Under the pieces are notes generated by a model. That model was given only the letters and a program-made list of their open reading frames with translations. It was not told the DNA's origin and made no database searches. DNA of 64,000 nucleotides from an uncultured Eubacteriales bacterium (GTDB lineage Bacteria > Bacillota > Clostridia > Christensenellales > Borkfalkiaceae): NCBI GenBank assembly GCA_900540805.1, contig UQHL01000005.1, positions 71,094 to 135,093 of the forward strand. The letters are read 5' to 3'. Positions 34,086 to 43,333 of this stretch are shown here, in pieces. How positions within the stretch are numbered: position 1 is the first letter of the stretch; every line of letters starts with the position of its first letter. The translations under genes and the position numbers were made by a program.

Positions 34086-34304
34086 TTAAATCCGCACCCG
34101 CAGCCCGTTCAAGTCCTCGGCGCGGATACCTACAAGATACCAGTTGTCCCCGTATTCAATCCGGGTCGGCTTCCATTTGCCGCCTGTGAATACGTCCATG
34201 CACTCGCCACAATGCAGACCGCCGTAATAGTCGGCAATGTCAAAGCGAATGTCGTAGCGGTCAGCGGTTTCGTCAAAAATCAAAGCTCCTGTTTTCTGTG
34301 CCAT
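34086..34304 (-). CDS. DUF5348-type small protein
   Basis: 72 residues, ATG after AAGGAGGATTTACCAC. Compact beta-rich sequence with DIADYYGGLHCGECMDVFTG and WYLVGIRAEDLNGLRVRI, as in DUF5348 proteins of clostridial elements. Function unknown. The gap to PcfB (33992-34085) shows nothing else. Confidence 0.7.
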   Translation of the reverse strand: MAQKTGALIFDETADRYDIRFDIADYYGGLHCGECMDVFTGGKWKPTRIEYGDNWYLVGIRAEDLNGLRVRI

Positions 34305-34327
34305 GTGGTAAATCCTCCTTTTTTCGT

Positions 34328-35311
34328 TTACAGGCTTTCGCCCTCTTTGTAGGTGTAATAGTCCGGGTCGCCGTACTTTGGCTTTCTCGGTGCAAGTGCG
34401 CCGCTTGCCATATCGTGAGCCACAAGGGAAGTGTAATAGCTGTCAATGGTAGACGGGGCATTAAAAAGCACCGCTTTTAGGTACTGCTTGATGTTGCGGA
34501 TTTTTGTTGTATTTTCCTGCATACAGTCAAGCACAAAGCGGATATGTTCGCTGTTCAGCTTCATAAACTTTGACTTCACAAGCTCGGCGGGGTAATCGTC
34601 CCCTGCAATACGGATTTTCTTTCGTGCCGTACAGACGGTTTCAAGCATGAGGTCAACAATCTCATTCAGACGGTCACGGTCAAGGCTTCTGTCCTGTAAG
34701 AGAATGTCATAGGCGATATTGTCTTTGATAATTTCCTCATACACTCGGTAAGCGTCGTTCCTTTCCGTTCTTTTCCGTTCCGGCGGCTGTGCCGCTTCGT
34801 CCTCGCCATAAGGCAGGGGATTTAGGGAATGGATAGGAATGGAATGGGTAATTGATAAATCCGTATTTGATTTTTCTTTTTTTGGTAAGTTAGTTCTTGA
34901 TATATCTTTATTTAATTGCGTTGGATTTTCCGACGTCGGATTATCCGTTGTCGGATTTTCCAATATCGGGTTATCCGCTGTTGGATTTTCCAATACCGGG
35001 CAATCCAATTCCGACGGCTGCGGCTGTTCGTAAATGGTGTACTCGATAGCGGTCATTTTGCCTTTCTCGTCGCGTCCCTGCCGTCTTGTGATATATCCGG
35101 CTTTTTCAAGCTCCCAAACGGCGGTACGGATAGCGTCGATACTTTCCCGGTTGATGTAGGACAGCCCCGCAAGGGTATAGTCCCAATCCTCCGGCAAGGA
35201 CAGCATTTGAGATAACAGCCCCTTTGCCTTTAAGGAAAGCTCCTTATTGCGTAAGTGGTGGTTGCTCATTACGGTGTAGCCTGTGTTGCGTTCCACACGG
35301 AAAACTGCCAT
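34328..35311 (-). CDS. Replication initiator-like protein (RepA_N/DnaD-type)
   Basis: 327 residues from ATG 35311 (AAAGGAGTGATGAAGCT upstream). N-terminal winged helix as in RepA_N initiators: MSNHHLRNKELSLKAKGLLS, SIDAIRTAVWELEKAGYITR. A linker with three ten-residue repeats (ENPTADNPIL type, about residues 100-130) precedes a helical C-terminal domain (DUF6017-like). Such proteins permit autonomous replication of the excised circle. First gene of the minus-strand operon; repeat copy B lies just upstream. Confidence 0.8.
   Translation of the reverse strand: MAVFRVERNTGYTVMSNHHLRNKELSLKAKGLLSQMLSLPEDWDYTLAGLSYINRESIDAIRTAVWELEKAGYITRRQGRDEKGKMTAIEYTIYEQPQPSELDCPVLENPTADNPILENPTTDNPTSENPTQLNKDISRTNLPKKEKSNTDLSITHSIPIHSLNPLPYGEDEAAQPPERKRTERNDAYRVYEEIIKDNIAYDILLQDRSLDRDRLNEIVDLMLETVCTARKKIRIAGDDYPAELVKSKFMKLNSEHIRFVLDCMQENTTKIRNIKQYLKAVLFNAPSTIDSYYTSLVAHDMASGALAPRKPKYGDPDYYTYKEGESL
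34921..35010. repeat. Three tandem 30-bp repeats inside the replication gene
   Basis: 34921-34950, 34951-34980 and 34981-35010 align as three imperfect 30-bp units with a shared TTGGATTTTC start. They encode the Asn-Pro-Thr/Asp linker repeats. RepA_N plasmids keep their origin as repeats within the rep gene linker, so these may be iterons. Confidence 0.6.
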
Positions 35312-35340
35312 AGCTTCATCACTCCTTTGCTGTGGATTTG

Positions 35341-35450
35341 TTACGCAGTAGAACGGCGATTTTGAGGGTTTAGGTATCAATCCCTTGCCGTGTGAAAAAC
35401 GCACCCGCAAAGCCGCTTATAGCAAGGCTTTTTCTGCCCCTACTGCGTAA
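35341..35450. repeat. 110-bp structured repeat, copy B
   Basis: Same length and same inverted ends (TTACGCAGTAG / CTACTGCGTAA) as copy A at 16168-16277, with conserved inner positions and a compensated inner hairpin (AAGCCGCTTATAGCAAGGCTT). Lies 29 bp upstream of the replication gene start, between it and the right element end. Confidence 0.65.
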
Positions 35451-35465
35451 CAAAGGGCATGAAAA

Positions 35466-35510
35466 AAGCGGCGTTTCTGTTCTTCCATGTGGAAGTGAGA
35501 AACGCCGCTT
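35466..35510. terminator. Long hairpin near the right element end
   Basis: AAGCGGCGTTTCT (35466-35478) pairs perfectly with AGAAACGCCGCTT (35498-35510). It is preceded by GAAAAA but not followed by a clear T-run on the plus strand. It insulates the operon head from the flank, or serves as a terminator on the minus strand. Confidence 0.6.
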
Positions 35511-35584
35511 GTGCGGTGCAATATTTAGTTGTAGTACAAACCATGCTTATCCGTTGTCCGAAAAACCTTGATTTTACTGTATTT

Positions 35585-35611
35585 CAAAAAGTATCGTTAT
35601 CTAACCTCATC
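35585..35611 (-). repeat. Right terminal inverted repeat of the nested element
   Basis: Read inward on the minus strand, GATGAGGTTAGATAACGATA... agrees with the left end (8275 onward) apart from three mismatches in 27. The target TTTT follows at 35612-35615. Confidence 0.8.
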
Positions 35612-37097
35612 TTTTAACCGACCTGATTTTAAGCGGATGATGGAAAGAGTAGAAGCTGGGCTTATTAAACGAGTGATCGTCAAAGATATGTCCCGTTTCG
35701 GCAGAAATTATCTCGAAGTCGGCTACTATACAGAAGTTATTTTCCCCGAATACGATGTGCAGTTTATCGCGGTTAACGACAACGTGGACAGCGAAGTGCA
35801 AACGGATAACGACTTCACGCCGTTCAGAAACATAATGAACGAATGGTATGCGAAAGACATCAGCAAGAAGATGAAGTCAGCAATCAAGGCAAAAGGTAAT
35901 TCCGGTAAACACACAAATCCGTTACCGCCTTACGGATATATAAAAGATCCGAACGATAAGAACAAGTGGCTTATTGACGAAGAAGCGGCAACGGTTGTAA
36001 GAAGAATATTCGGACTTTGTATGCAGGGCTTCGGTCCGACGCAAATCTCACGGATATTGACGGACGAAGGTGTCGATACGCCGAAAATACACGCTAAGAA
36101 AATGGGTAGGAAGGTTACGATAAGAGCGAACGAAATGCCCGAAGCGTGGGCAGACCAAACGGTTGGGGCAATACTCGGTTATTGGGAATATCTTGGGTGG
36201 ACGGTAAATTTCAAGACGAAGAAAAAATCGTTTAAGTCGAAAAAGGTTATCTTGCTACCTTCCGATGAATGGCAAGTTTTCAAGGATACGCAAGAGCCGA
36301 TTATCGACGAAGAAACGTTTTGGGCGGTACAGAAAATCCGAGAAGGGAAACGCCGTCTTGACAGTCTTGGCGAACCGAACGCATTGTCGGGAATGTTGTT
36401 TTGCGGAGATTGCGGACATAGACTGTATTTACGCAGACAACGTAATCCGCACCAAAAAGATTATTTTGTGTGTTCGGTTTATCGAAAGAAGCGCAAGTAT
36501 TTCTGCACATCGCACTTCATAAGACTTGAGGACATCGAGAAAATCCTTTTACAGGATTTACGTCAAGTAACGGCATTTGCAAGAGAACACGAAAGCGAGT
36601 TTTTAGACTTGGCAAAGAAGCGTTCTTTAAGAGAAACAGAAAAGTTGCGAGCTGAAAACAAAGCGTCGCTCGACAAAGCTGTTAGACGCATTGCCGAAAT
36701 AGACGGAATTATTCAGAAACTTTACGAAGATAACGTTTCGGGTAAAATAAGTGACGAGAGATTTGCAAAGATGACGGCAACGTATGAAGCGGAACAGGAC
36801 GGATTACAGCAAACCGCTCAAAGGCTGAAAGATGAAATATCTGCCGTTCGGGAAGAGGGCGAAAGCGTGGATCGGTTTATGAAGTTGGTAAACAAGTATT
36901 CCAACATCACGGAACTGAACGCCGAAATCATAAGAACGTTTGTAGAGAAAATAATCGTTTATGAAGCCGAAAAAATTGACGGTGTAAAAATGCAGAGAGT
37001 GAAGATAGTCTATAACTGTGTTGGAGCGGTAAGCGTTGCGAATGCCGACAATGAGCCTGTAAAAACAGACAAAACCAAAATTATAGAAGTGGCGTGA
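35612..37097 (+). pseudogene. Large serine recombinase of the resident element, 3' fragment
   Basis: Continues the frame of the fragment at 8068-8274, from NRPDFKRMMERVEAG through KDMSRFGRNYLEVGYYTEV (conserved Arg), the recombinase domain (LPPYGYIKDPNDKNKWLI), a zinc ribbon (LFCGDCGHRLY ... YFCTSHF), a coiled coil and a C-terminal domain ending IIEVA. About 494 residues remain readable. It has lost its start and catalytic Ser, so it is inactive unless the nested element excises precisely. The gene is otherwise free of stops, indicating a recent interruption. Confidence 0.92.
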
Positions 37098-37140
37098 CAA
37101 TGAAAGCCGCGCCACTATCTAAAAAGAAAGAAAAATCCCT

Positions 37141-37383
37141 ATGCCTATTGATTGTGCGTTTTATGTTTGCGACAAGCTGACAAGCGTTTATTATGAAAGT
37201 ACGGAAGAAAGTTGGAATACTATCGAAAAAGGCCATTCTATATTCGATTCGCCTGCGCCCGCGGTATATTATTACAGCGCAAGCGCGCCTGCGCTGAACG
37301 AAGCTGGTACGGCGTATGAGGGAAATTATTGGCGTTACGATACGGACGGGGTGACGCCCGTGATTTGGAAAAAAGAAAATTGA
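37141..37383 (+). pseudogene. 3' remnant of a BspA-like leucine-rich-repeat surface protein
   Basis: The frame reads IDCAFYVCDKLTSVYYESTE, the typical end of a BspA-type LRR_5 repeat, then a short tail ending VIWKKEN. The upstream repeats are missing. The sequence starts about 45 bp after the resident recombinase stop, so the resident element probably integrated into this gene and its right end lies near 37130-37145. No ribosome site precedes the first Met. Confidence 0.7.
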
Positions 37384-37542
37384 TGTTCAATTGCGTAAGA
37401 TATAAAAAGGCATTTTGCCTATATGGAGTGACTTGCCCTCGCGCACAACTAAATAAGCGGTAAAGCAGGAAGCCGTCTCGAAATGTTTCACGCCGAAAAA
37501 ATAAACGGAAGAAAAAACATGGATAAGGAAAGGAAAAGTAAG

Positions 37543-40500
37543 ATGAGCAGTGATAAACGGGGGCATATGGAAAACCATACAAAATTGGATAAGAGAATAA
37601 TGGACGGGCATCAGGTATATGAAAATACGGAAAATCAGTTGAAAATTCGTTTTTATTGCCAGCCTGATTCTATCCTTGTACAGCTTAAAAAAGACGAATA
37701 CATAATTGAAATCGAAAAAACAGACGACGTATCCCTGATAGCGGAATATTATAAACGAAAGCATCTTTCCGATCAAAAGGACGCTGCACAGATACTTTAC
37801 AGAGGCTATGCAGATAATGCGGATTTAGAGTATCTCTTCGACGGAGATAGTTTGAAAGAAAACATATTGGTTTATAGACAAGCGGAATCCTACCGCTACA
37901 GCCTGCGTTTGCGCACAGGAAATCTATTTCCGCAGCTTCTCTCCGACGGCAGCATTGTGCTGAAAACCCAAGATACGAATCAAGCGGTATTTACGTTTCC
38001 CGCGCCGTATATGTTCGATTCGGCGGGATTGCGCTCGGATGCCGTATCCTATATATTAGAAATGCAAGGGCAAGGCGTATATCTGTTGTGCGTCGAAGCA
38101 AACGCGGCATGGATAAATAACCACGAAAGACAGTTTCCCGTAACGATCGATCCGACGGTATTTTTACAGGATCGGCCCAGCGAAGGCAGCTGTATAGAAA
38201 TGATGCAGTTTTATAAAGATATTAATAATGACGGAACTACAAAGTCGAGCGAGATTTGTTATGACGGGTTACATCGTACGCCGCCTATAAGGTATTTGCA
38301 GGTAGGTGGATCCTATGGGGATCGTTTATGGCGGCGCTCCCGGATTTATTTCCGCTTCCATTCTTCCCTAAAAACTTTTTTTTCGGATAAACAAATTGAT
38401 CAAGTAACTTTCGGGTTGACCAAGTTTGGAACCTGGGCGACGGCTCCAAATAAGGTAGAGGATCATCTTACGTGGTTGCGTCTGCATGAATATACGGGAC
38501 GCTGGCCTACCGATTTGGGGGATGCGGAAGCATTTGACAACGATCAATTCAAAGCAAAGCCTTTGTTCGCGTTTAAAGAAGAGGAATATGTCCCGGGGCA
38601 ATCGTTCGCTTACGACATTACGGGGTATTTTCGTTCTTGGTTAAAAGGAGAAGGAACGGGTAAGCTTGTGTTGCGGTCTGCGGTGGAAGACGGCAAGTAT
38701 GATTATATGCAATATGGTTCCAATGCGATTTTTACGCGGTTTATGGACGGCAATACTCTTGAGGGACCATTTCTGCAAATCAGTTACCGCCATAAGACGG
38801 GACTCAAGGGGGGTAAATCTCTTCCCGTGAATTGCGGACGTGCGGGGAGCGCTGTTGTCGATCTGTTTACGGGCGGCCTTTCTTTAATGCATGAAGCATT
38901 GTCGTTAAACGGTGATTATAACGTACCTCAGTTACAGCTTATCTATTCTTCCGACTACGAGGGACGAGTCGTTGATCCAAAGTGGACCTGTGGAAAGGGC
39001 TGGAAATTAAATATTCAGCAGACACTGGAAAAAAGGGCCTATCAGCTCGGCCATACTTCGATCGAAATTTGGGAATACATGGATGCCGCGGGAATCGTGC
39101 ACCCGATCCAGCCGCAATATTATTATGAAATAGCTCACGGCGATGAAAAAGTAAAGCAGACGGTGCTGGACGAACATGCGATCCAAAAACATAAAAACAC
39201 CGAGGGCGGAATAGGGCTGATCGAAGAACTACGGGCAGGGCAATATCTCTTTAATGAAACGGAACGCACTTTGACGGATGAGGTGGGGAATAAGCTGTAT
39301 TTCAACGCGGAGGGCGGGCGCTTGTCCAAATGGTACGACAAAGCGAAGGAATTGACGGTAGAAATTGAATATTCGGATTATATCTTACATCTTACCTTTA
39401 ATCACAGATCGTGTGACATTTACTTTTCCACCGAAGGCTTATCGGAAATTCACTTATATAATATCAGCTGTGTTTACCAGGTGACGGAAGGGCTGCTTAC
39501 CAAGTGCCTGTTTAAGAAAAATGGCCAGGAAGAAAATGCGACGCAATTCGTTTATATGGGCGACCGATTAAACTATGTTATCGACCGGACGGGCGCTTGG
39601 ACAAAATTCAATTACGCATGGTTGTCCTCTCCGGAAACAAATTTGTCGTCTTACATGGTAAGTGAGATAAGATTTGGCACGTCTGTGACGCGTATCGGTT
39701 ATGCTGATAACGATTGCGGAGGGGCCTTGAAAAAAGCTCCGCAGGAGGCGCTCAATCAGACGGACAGTCATTTGCAGATCGAATACGCGCATTTACATTC
39801 TTTGAAGACAAAGATCAAGAAAGATAACGCTTTTATAGCAGAATATACGTTTAATCGCAGCGGAATGCTTCTTTTGGAAGAGGACGCGTTCGGCGCGCGT
39901 AAAGTTTCGACGGCAGAGACGCTGGATATGCTGTACTTAGATGATTATAAGCAAATGCGGGAGGTAAATCTCTCACGCATTTCTCAGGCGGTCGTTCATC
40001 CCGAGGCAGTCAACTATGTCGAGGAAGCCGTTGCTGCGGGCCCGACGTCTTATAAAGGCCGGATTAATCTCGTCAGCTATTCCGCAACCGAACCCGAGAC
40101 TTGTTTTTATGTGTTTTCCTGTGAAATCAAATGCAGCGGAGCGCAGCTGCCGACTCTGCGGGACCGGATAGCACGGGAAGAACTGACGAAAAAATTTGAG
40201 TTGTACGTAGAACCGCGGCGCGGACTTTATCAATTTACTTCGCCCGATCCGTCAAACGAAGGCTGGCAGTTTTTGGCGCTCGTCGTGAAAGCCAATCAAG
40301 GCCTTAACGAGTTTTCGATGGGGTTCGATTCCACCGATAAGGAACTGACCTATCAGCTTCGGAATATCCGTTTACAAAAAGCCAGCGCGGTTACACAGAC
40401 GATTTGTGAAAAAATATATTCTATAGCAGATGACGGAAAGCATGCAGTGAAAACGGATCTGACGCCTATGTCCGTAGATGATAAACGATATGTGGCGACC

Positions 40501-42501
40501 GAATATGAACTACTTGGAGATGAAACTGTAAGCGCGGAAGTTGATGAACTGAATCGCCCCGTGAGGCTGACGGACGTTCGGGAACGGCAGCAAGAATTGA
40601 TTTACGATAAACTTGGGTTACAGACAGAACGCTTGAGCATAAAAGTTTCGAATCCCGCCGCGCATATAGAGGCTCAATATGTAGAGACATTCAGAACCGT
40701 CGAACGATCTTCTGAATTGAATACAACGTATAACGACGCGGACGGATATAAATATAACATTTTTTCAGATTTGATCACAGGAGGGATAAATGCAATTCAT
40801 GAGCCAATAGCAAACACGCTTGAGCGCGTTACGCGTTATAATTACGATACGCAAAAAAATATCAGCCAATCCGCTGCGGATAGGTATATCCAAAGCATAG
40901 AAACGAGCGTGGCACAAAACTCGACCGAGCGGAAACTGACGACGACCAACTATTATTATAATAAAGGACTACTTACAAAAGCCGAACATGAAGGCGGAAA
41001 GGTAGAGATTGAGTACGACGGATACGGCAGACCGCTACAAGTGAAGTATAACGATGCCTGTATCAGAAAATTCGCGTATATCTCCGGCTCGCAGATTACG
41101 GGCGCAGCAGCAGAAGGACTGACGGATATAGCGAATATCGAGTGCGTGACGGAAGTACGATCTTCCGTACAAAGTATAACCCATGCGTCGTATTACGATA
41201 AGTACGGACGCCTTCGAATGGTGCGACTGGCGGAAAATAAGGAAAATTGGCAGGCTTTTACGGCGGAAAACAACTATCTCGTTTATCAATATAATGAAAA
41301 CGGACGGCTGTTGTCTGCTGTGAATCGAGTGGAAAATACCAAGGAGATATATCTGTACAACGATCTATTCGAAGTAATAGGCAGTGAAACGCAAACTCTC
41401 GCAGACGGTACAAGAATAGTGCGTAGTGAGACAAAACAAACGCAAACGGCGGAAAACGCTCATATCGTGACGAATAGTATCTATGTCGGCGCGCAGGCGA
41501 CGGCAGAAACATATACTATCAAGTACGACCGTTACAGAAGCGATCCGCGCATGACGCAGGTGGAACAGCCCGACGGAAACGTAATTGCCTATCAATATAA
41601 CGATTTGGGTTTTTTAACGGAGAAAAAAGGCCTGGGAAATAGGCCGATCGAGCAGTTTTCTTATACAAATACTTTCGGGGGCCAAATAGAGAATTCGCAG
41701 TATGTCCGCATGTCTCCCGCTGTCTATGTTAAAAGTTATGGAAATATCCGAAATTCGTATCTTCGGATGTATGAGCGTGACGCCGCAGGGAACATCAAGC
41801 AAATAAACGAAATGCCAAGCGGCATTCCCATACAAATTGTAAGTTATCAATATGATGAGATGGGGCGTTTGGCTGGAGAGAACCGAAAGGGAGGAGATAA
41901 CTATACCTGCACTTACGATGTAGGCGGAAACCTTCTGATAAAGAACGGAAAAACGTATCGGTACAACACACAAAAACAGCTGATCGGCTATGGAGGAAGT
42001 ACGGGAACAATTAACTATACCATAGACGGAAAACCGGACAAATGGTTCGACCATAATCAAAACGATGCGCTCGCGGCCACGCTCTCGTGGGGAAAAGAGG
42101 GGAATTTATCAAATTATCAAGCGACGGGCAAAGACGTTTCCTATCGTTACGATAGTTATGGTTTACGCACGGAAAAAAGTGTTGACGGCAAGGTACATCG
42201 CTACATATACCAAGGGGGGATGTTGCTTAGAGAATGGCGCGGAGACATTCAGATAGAATACTTATACGACCTGGAAGGAATAACGGGCTTAAAGTATAAT
42301 AATAAAGCGTATTATTTCGTAAAAAGTTTGCAAGGAGACGTGGATAGGATATACAACGAGAATAGGTACATGGTGGCGGAGTATATCTACGACGCGTGGG
42401 GCGCGCACAGCGTAGTGTGCTACGACGAAAACGGAGCGTTGCTTTCCTCTCCGCCTTCGGAGCATGTCGGCTTGGTTAATCAGGGGATATTTTTGGGATA
42501 A
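37543..42501 (+). CDS. RHS/YD-repeat polymorphic toxin, main body (frame breaks before its C-terminal tip)
   Basis: About 1650 residues. ATG 37543 is preferred (AAGGAAAGG 9 bases upstream); in-frame Mets at 37483 and 37519 are possible. No signal peptide is visible. A lead domain ends at FPVTIDPTVFL; a DNRLRE-like domain (RSRIYFRFHSSL ... FRSWLKGEGTGKLVLRS) follows. Long YD/RHS repeats (YDEMGRLAGENRKGG, YDVGGNLLIKNGKTYRYN) then form the shell that encloses the toxin. The frame ends at HVGLVNQGIFLG just where the core should read on as RGYFWDNETG. Comparison with the usual core suggests about 11 bases were lost near 42478. Exported or contact-delivered toxin carrier by family. Confidence 0.85.
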   Translation: MSSDKRGHMENHTKLDKRIMDGHQVYENTENQLKIRFYCQPDSILVQLKKDEYIIEIEKTDDVSLIAEYYKRKHLSDQKDAAQILYRGYADNADLEYLFDGDSLKENILVYRQAESYRYSLRLRTGNLFPQLLSDGSIVLKTQDTNQAVFTFPAPYMFDSAGLRSDAVSYILEMQGQGVYLLCVEANAAWINNHERQFPVTIDPTVFLQDRPSEGSCIEMMQFYKDINNDGTTKSSEICYDGLHRTPPIRYLQVGGSYGDRLWRRSRIYFRFHSSLKTFFSDKQIDQVTFGLTKFGTWATAPNKVEDHLTWLRLHEYTGRWPTDLGDAEAFDNDQFKAKPLFAFKEEEYVPGQSFAYDITGYFRSWLKGEGTGKLVLRSAVEDGKYDYMQYGSNAIFTRFMDGNTLEGPFLQISYRHKTGLKGGKSLPVNCGRAGSAVVDLFTGGLSLMHEALSLNGDYNVPQLQLIYSSDYEGRVVDPKWTCGKGWKLNIQQTLEKRAYQLGHTSIEIWEYMDAAGIVHPIQPQYYYEIAHGDEKVKQTVLDEHAIQKHKNTEGGIGLIEELRAGQYLFNETERTLTDEVGNKLYFNAEGGRLSKWYDKAKELTVEIEYSDYILHLTFNHRSCDIYFSTEGLSEIHLYNISCVYQVTEGLLTKCLFKKNGQEENATQFVYMGDRLNYVIDRTGAWTKFNYAWLSSPETNLSSYMVSEIRFGTSVTRIGYADNDCGGALKKAPQEALNQTDSHLQIEYAHLHSLKTKIKKDNAFIAEYTFNRSGMLLLEEDAFGARKVSTAETLDMLYLDDYKQMREVNLSRISQAVVHPEAVNYVEEAVAAGPTSYKGRINLVSYSATEPETCFYVFSCEIKCSGAQLPTLRDRIAREELTKKFELYVEPRRGLYQFTSPDPSNEGWQFLALVVKANQGLNEFSMGFDSTDKELTYQLRNIRLQKASAVTQTICEKIYSIADDGKHAVKTDLTPMSVDDKRYVATEYELLGDETVSAEVDELNRPVRLTDVRERQQELIYDKLGLQTERLSIKVSNPAAHIEAQYVETFRTVERSSELNTTYNDADGYKYNIFSDLITGGINAIHEPIANTLERVTRYNYDTQKNISQSAADRYIQSIETSVAQNSTERKLTTTNYYYNKGLLTKAEHEGGKVEIEYDGYGRPLQVKYNDACIRKFAYISGSQITGAAAEGLTDIANIECVTEVRSSVQSITHASYYDKYGRLRMVRLAENKENWQAFTAENNYLVYQYNENGRLLSAVNRVENTKEIYLYNDLFEVIGSETQTLADGTRIVRSETKQTQTAENAHIVTNSIYVGAQATAETYTIKYDRYRSDPRMTQVEQPDGNVIAYQYNDLGFLTEKKGLGNRPIEQFSYTNTFGGQIENSQYVRMSPAVYVKSYGNIRNSYLRMYERDAAGNIKQINEMPSGIPIQIVSYQYDEMGRLAGENRKGGDNYTCTYDVGGNLLIKNGKTYRYNTQKQLIGYGGSTGTINYTIDGKPDKWFDHNQNDALAATLSWGKEGNLSNYQATGKDVSYRYDSYGLRTEKSVDGKVHRYIYQGGMLLREWRGDIQIEYLYDLEGITGLKYNNKAYYFVKSLQGDVDRIYNENRYMVAEYIYDAWGAHSVVCYDENGALLSSPPSEHVGLVNQGIFLG

Positions 42502-43309
42502 TGAAACAGGGCTGTTTCTAGTAACCTCACGTTATTATGATCCTGAAACAGGTAGATTTATTGCGCCTGATGATATCAGTTATCTTGATCCTGAAACTAT
42601 CGGTGGACTTAATTTGTATGCCTATTGCTGGAATAATCCTGTGATGTATAATCAAGGAGCTGTTTCTTCCGAAGGATTAATTGTTGGTTCGTCCATATCT
42701 ATAGGTGATTCTAATAGTGTTGGTGGAAGTTTAAGCATAGGATCGAGTGTCTCAGCTTCAGTAAGGAATGGATCGGCACCTTGGTATGTCCAAACAATTG
42801 TTGGCGCTATCCCAGATTTATATACTTGTGGTCGATATTTGTTTTCCAAAGGTATGCACCAATACTTTGCATACAAAAAAAATTATTATTATATGTTTCC
42901 AATTTTAGGCGCAAACCATAAACGTTTAGCAATTCATTCAACTAATTTTGGGAAAATGTATAGTGCAACGTTTAAAGAACTGGTAACAGGCAATGCGAAA
43001 GCAAGTTTAAGCTCTGTGGTTGGTAATATTGCAGGAGTTGGAGTTTTAACGTTTGCTACAAATCTTTTATTTAATTTGCATGAAAATGGGTTCAACTTTA
43101 CAGATAAAAGTATGTGGATTGACACAGGAATTGATACAGCAATTGGTATGGGAGCATATAGCTTAGCAATGGGAACTGCATCATTGGCAACTGCAGGATT
43201 AGCAATGGCAGGAGTTGCTTTACCAGGTGTTATAGTTATAGGAGGCGTTATTATTCTAAGTATTGGGTTTGAGCATTTAATTCGGGCGATTACGGGGTAT
43301 TGGGAATAA
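42464..43309 (+). CDS. RHS core end and toxin tip, out of frame with the body
   Basis: In frame 2 the RHS core resumes at about 42482 as RGYFWDNETGLFLVTSRYYD and PETGRFIAPDD, then LNLYAYCWNNPVMYNQGA, where the variable tip begins. The tip has a Ser/Gly stretch, a middle domain (PDLYTCGRYLFSKGMHQYFA) and a C-terminal 60 residues rich in Gly, Ala and hydrophobics (IDTAIGMGAYSLAMGTASLA ... VIVIGGVIILSIGFEHLI). That pattern suggests insertion into membranes. Base composition drops sharply to AT-rich here, as expected for a swapped tip. As sequenced the tip cannot be made as part of the RHS protein without a frameshift. Confidence 0.75.
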   Translation: MSAWLIRGYFWDNETGLFLVTSRYYDPETGRFIAPDDISYLDPETIGGLNLYAYCWNNPVMYNQGAVSSEGLIVGSSISIGDSNSVGGSLSIGSSVSASVRNGSAPWYVQTIVGAIPDLYTCGRYLFSKGMHQYFAYKKNYYYMFPILGANHKRLAIHSTNFGKMYSATFKELVTGNAKASLSSVVGNIAGVGVLTFATNLLFNLHENGFNFTDKSMWIDTGIDTAIGMGAYSLAMGTASLATAGLAMAGVALPGVIVIGGVIILSIGFEHLIRAITGYWE

Positions 43310-43333
43310 AAAAAGAAAGGGCGATCTGTCAAT

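Larger units (their letters stand above)
8275..35615. mobile_element. Nested Tn1549-like integrative conjugative element inserted in the resident recombinase gene
   Basis: Boundaries follow from rejoining the interrupted recombinase frame. TTTT is present at both junctions (8271-8274 and 35612-35615), and imperfect terminal inverted repeats lie just inside. The element measures about 27.34 kb. Gene content is that of clostridial Tn1549/CTn-type elements: serine recombinase at the left end, sigma and HTH regulators, MobC and relaxase, then a long minus-strand transfer operon and a replication protein at the right end. It is visibly richer in G+C than both flanks, which points to recent acquisition from another host group. 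Confidence 0.92.
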
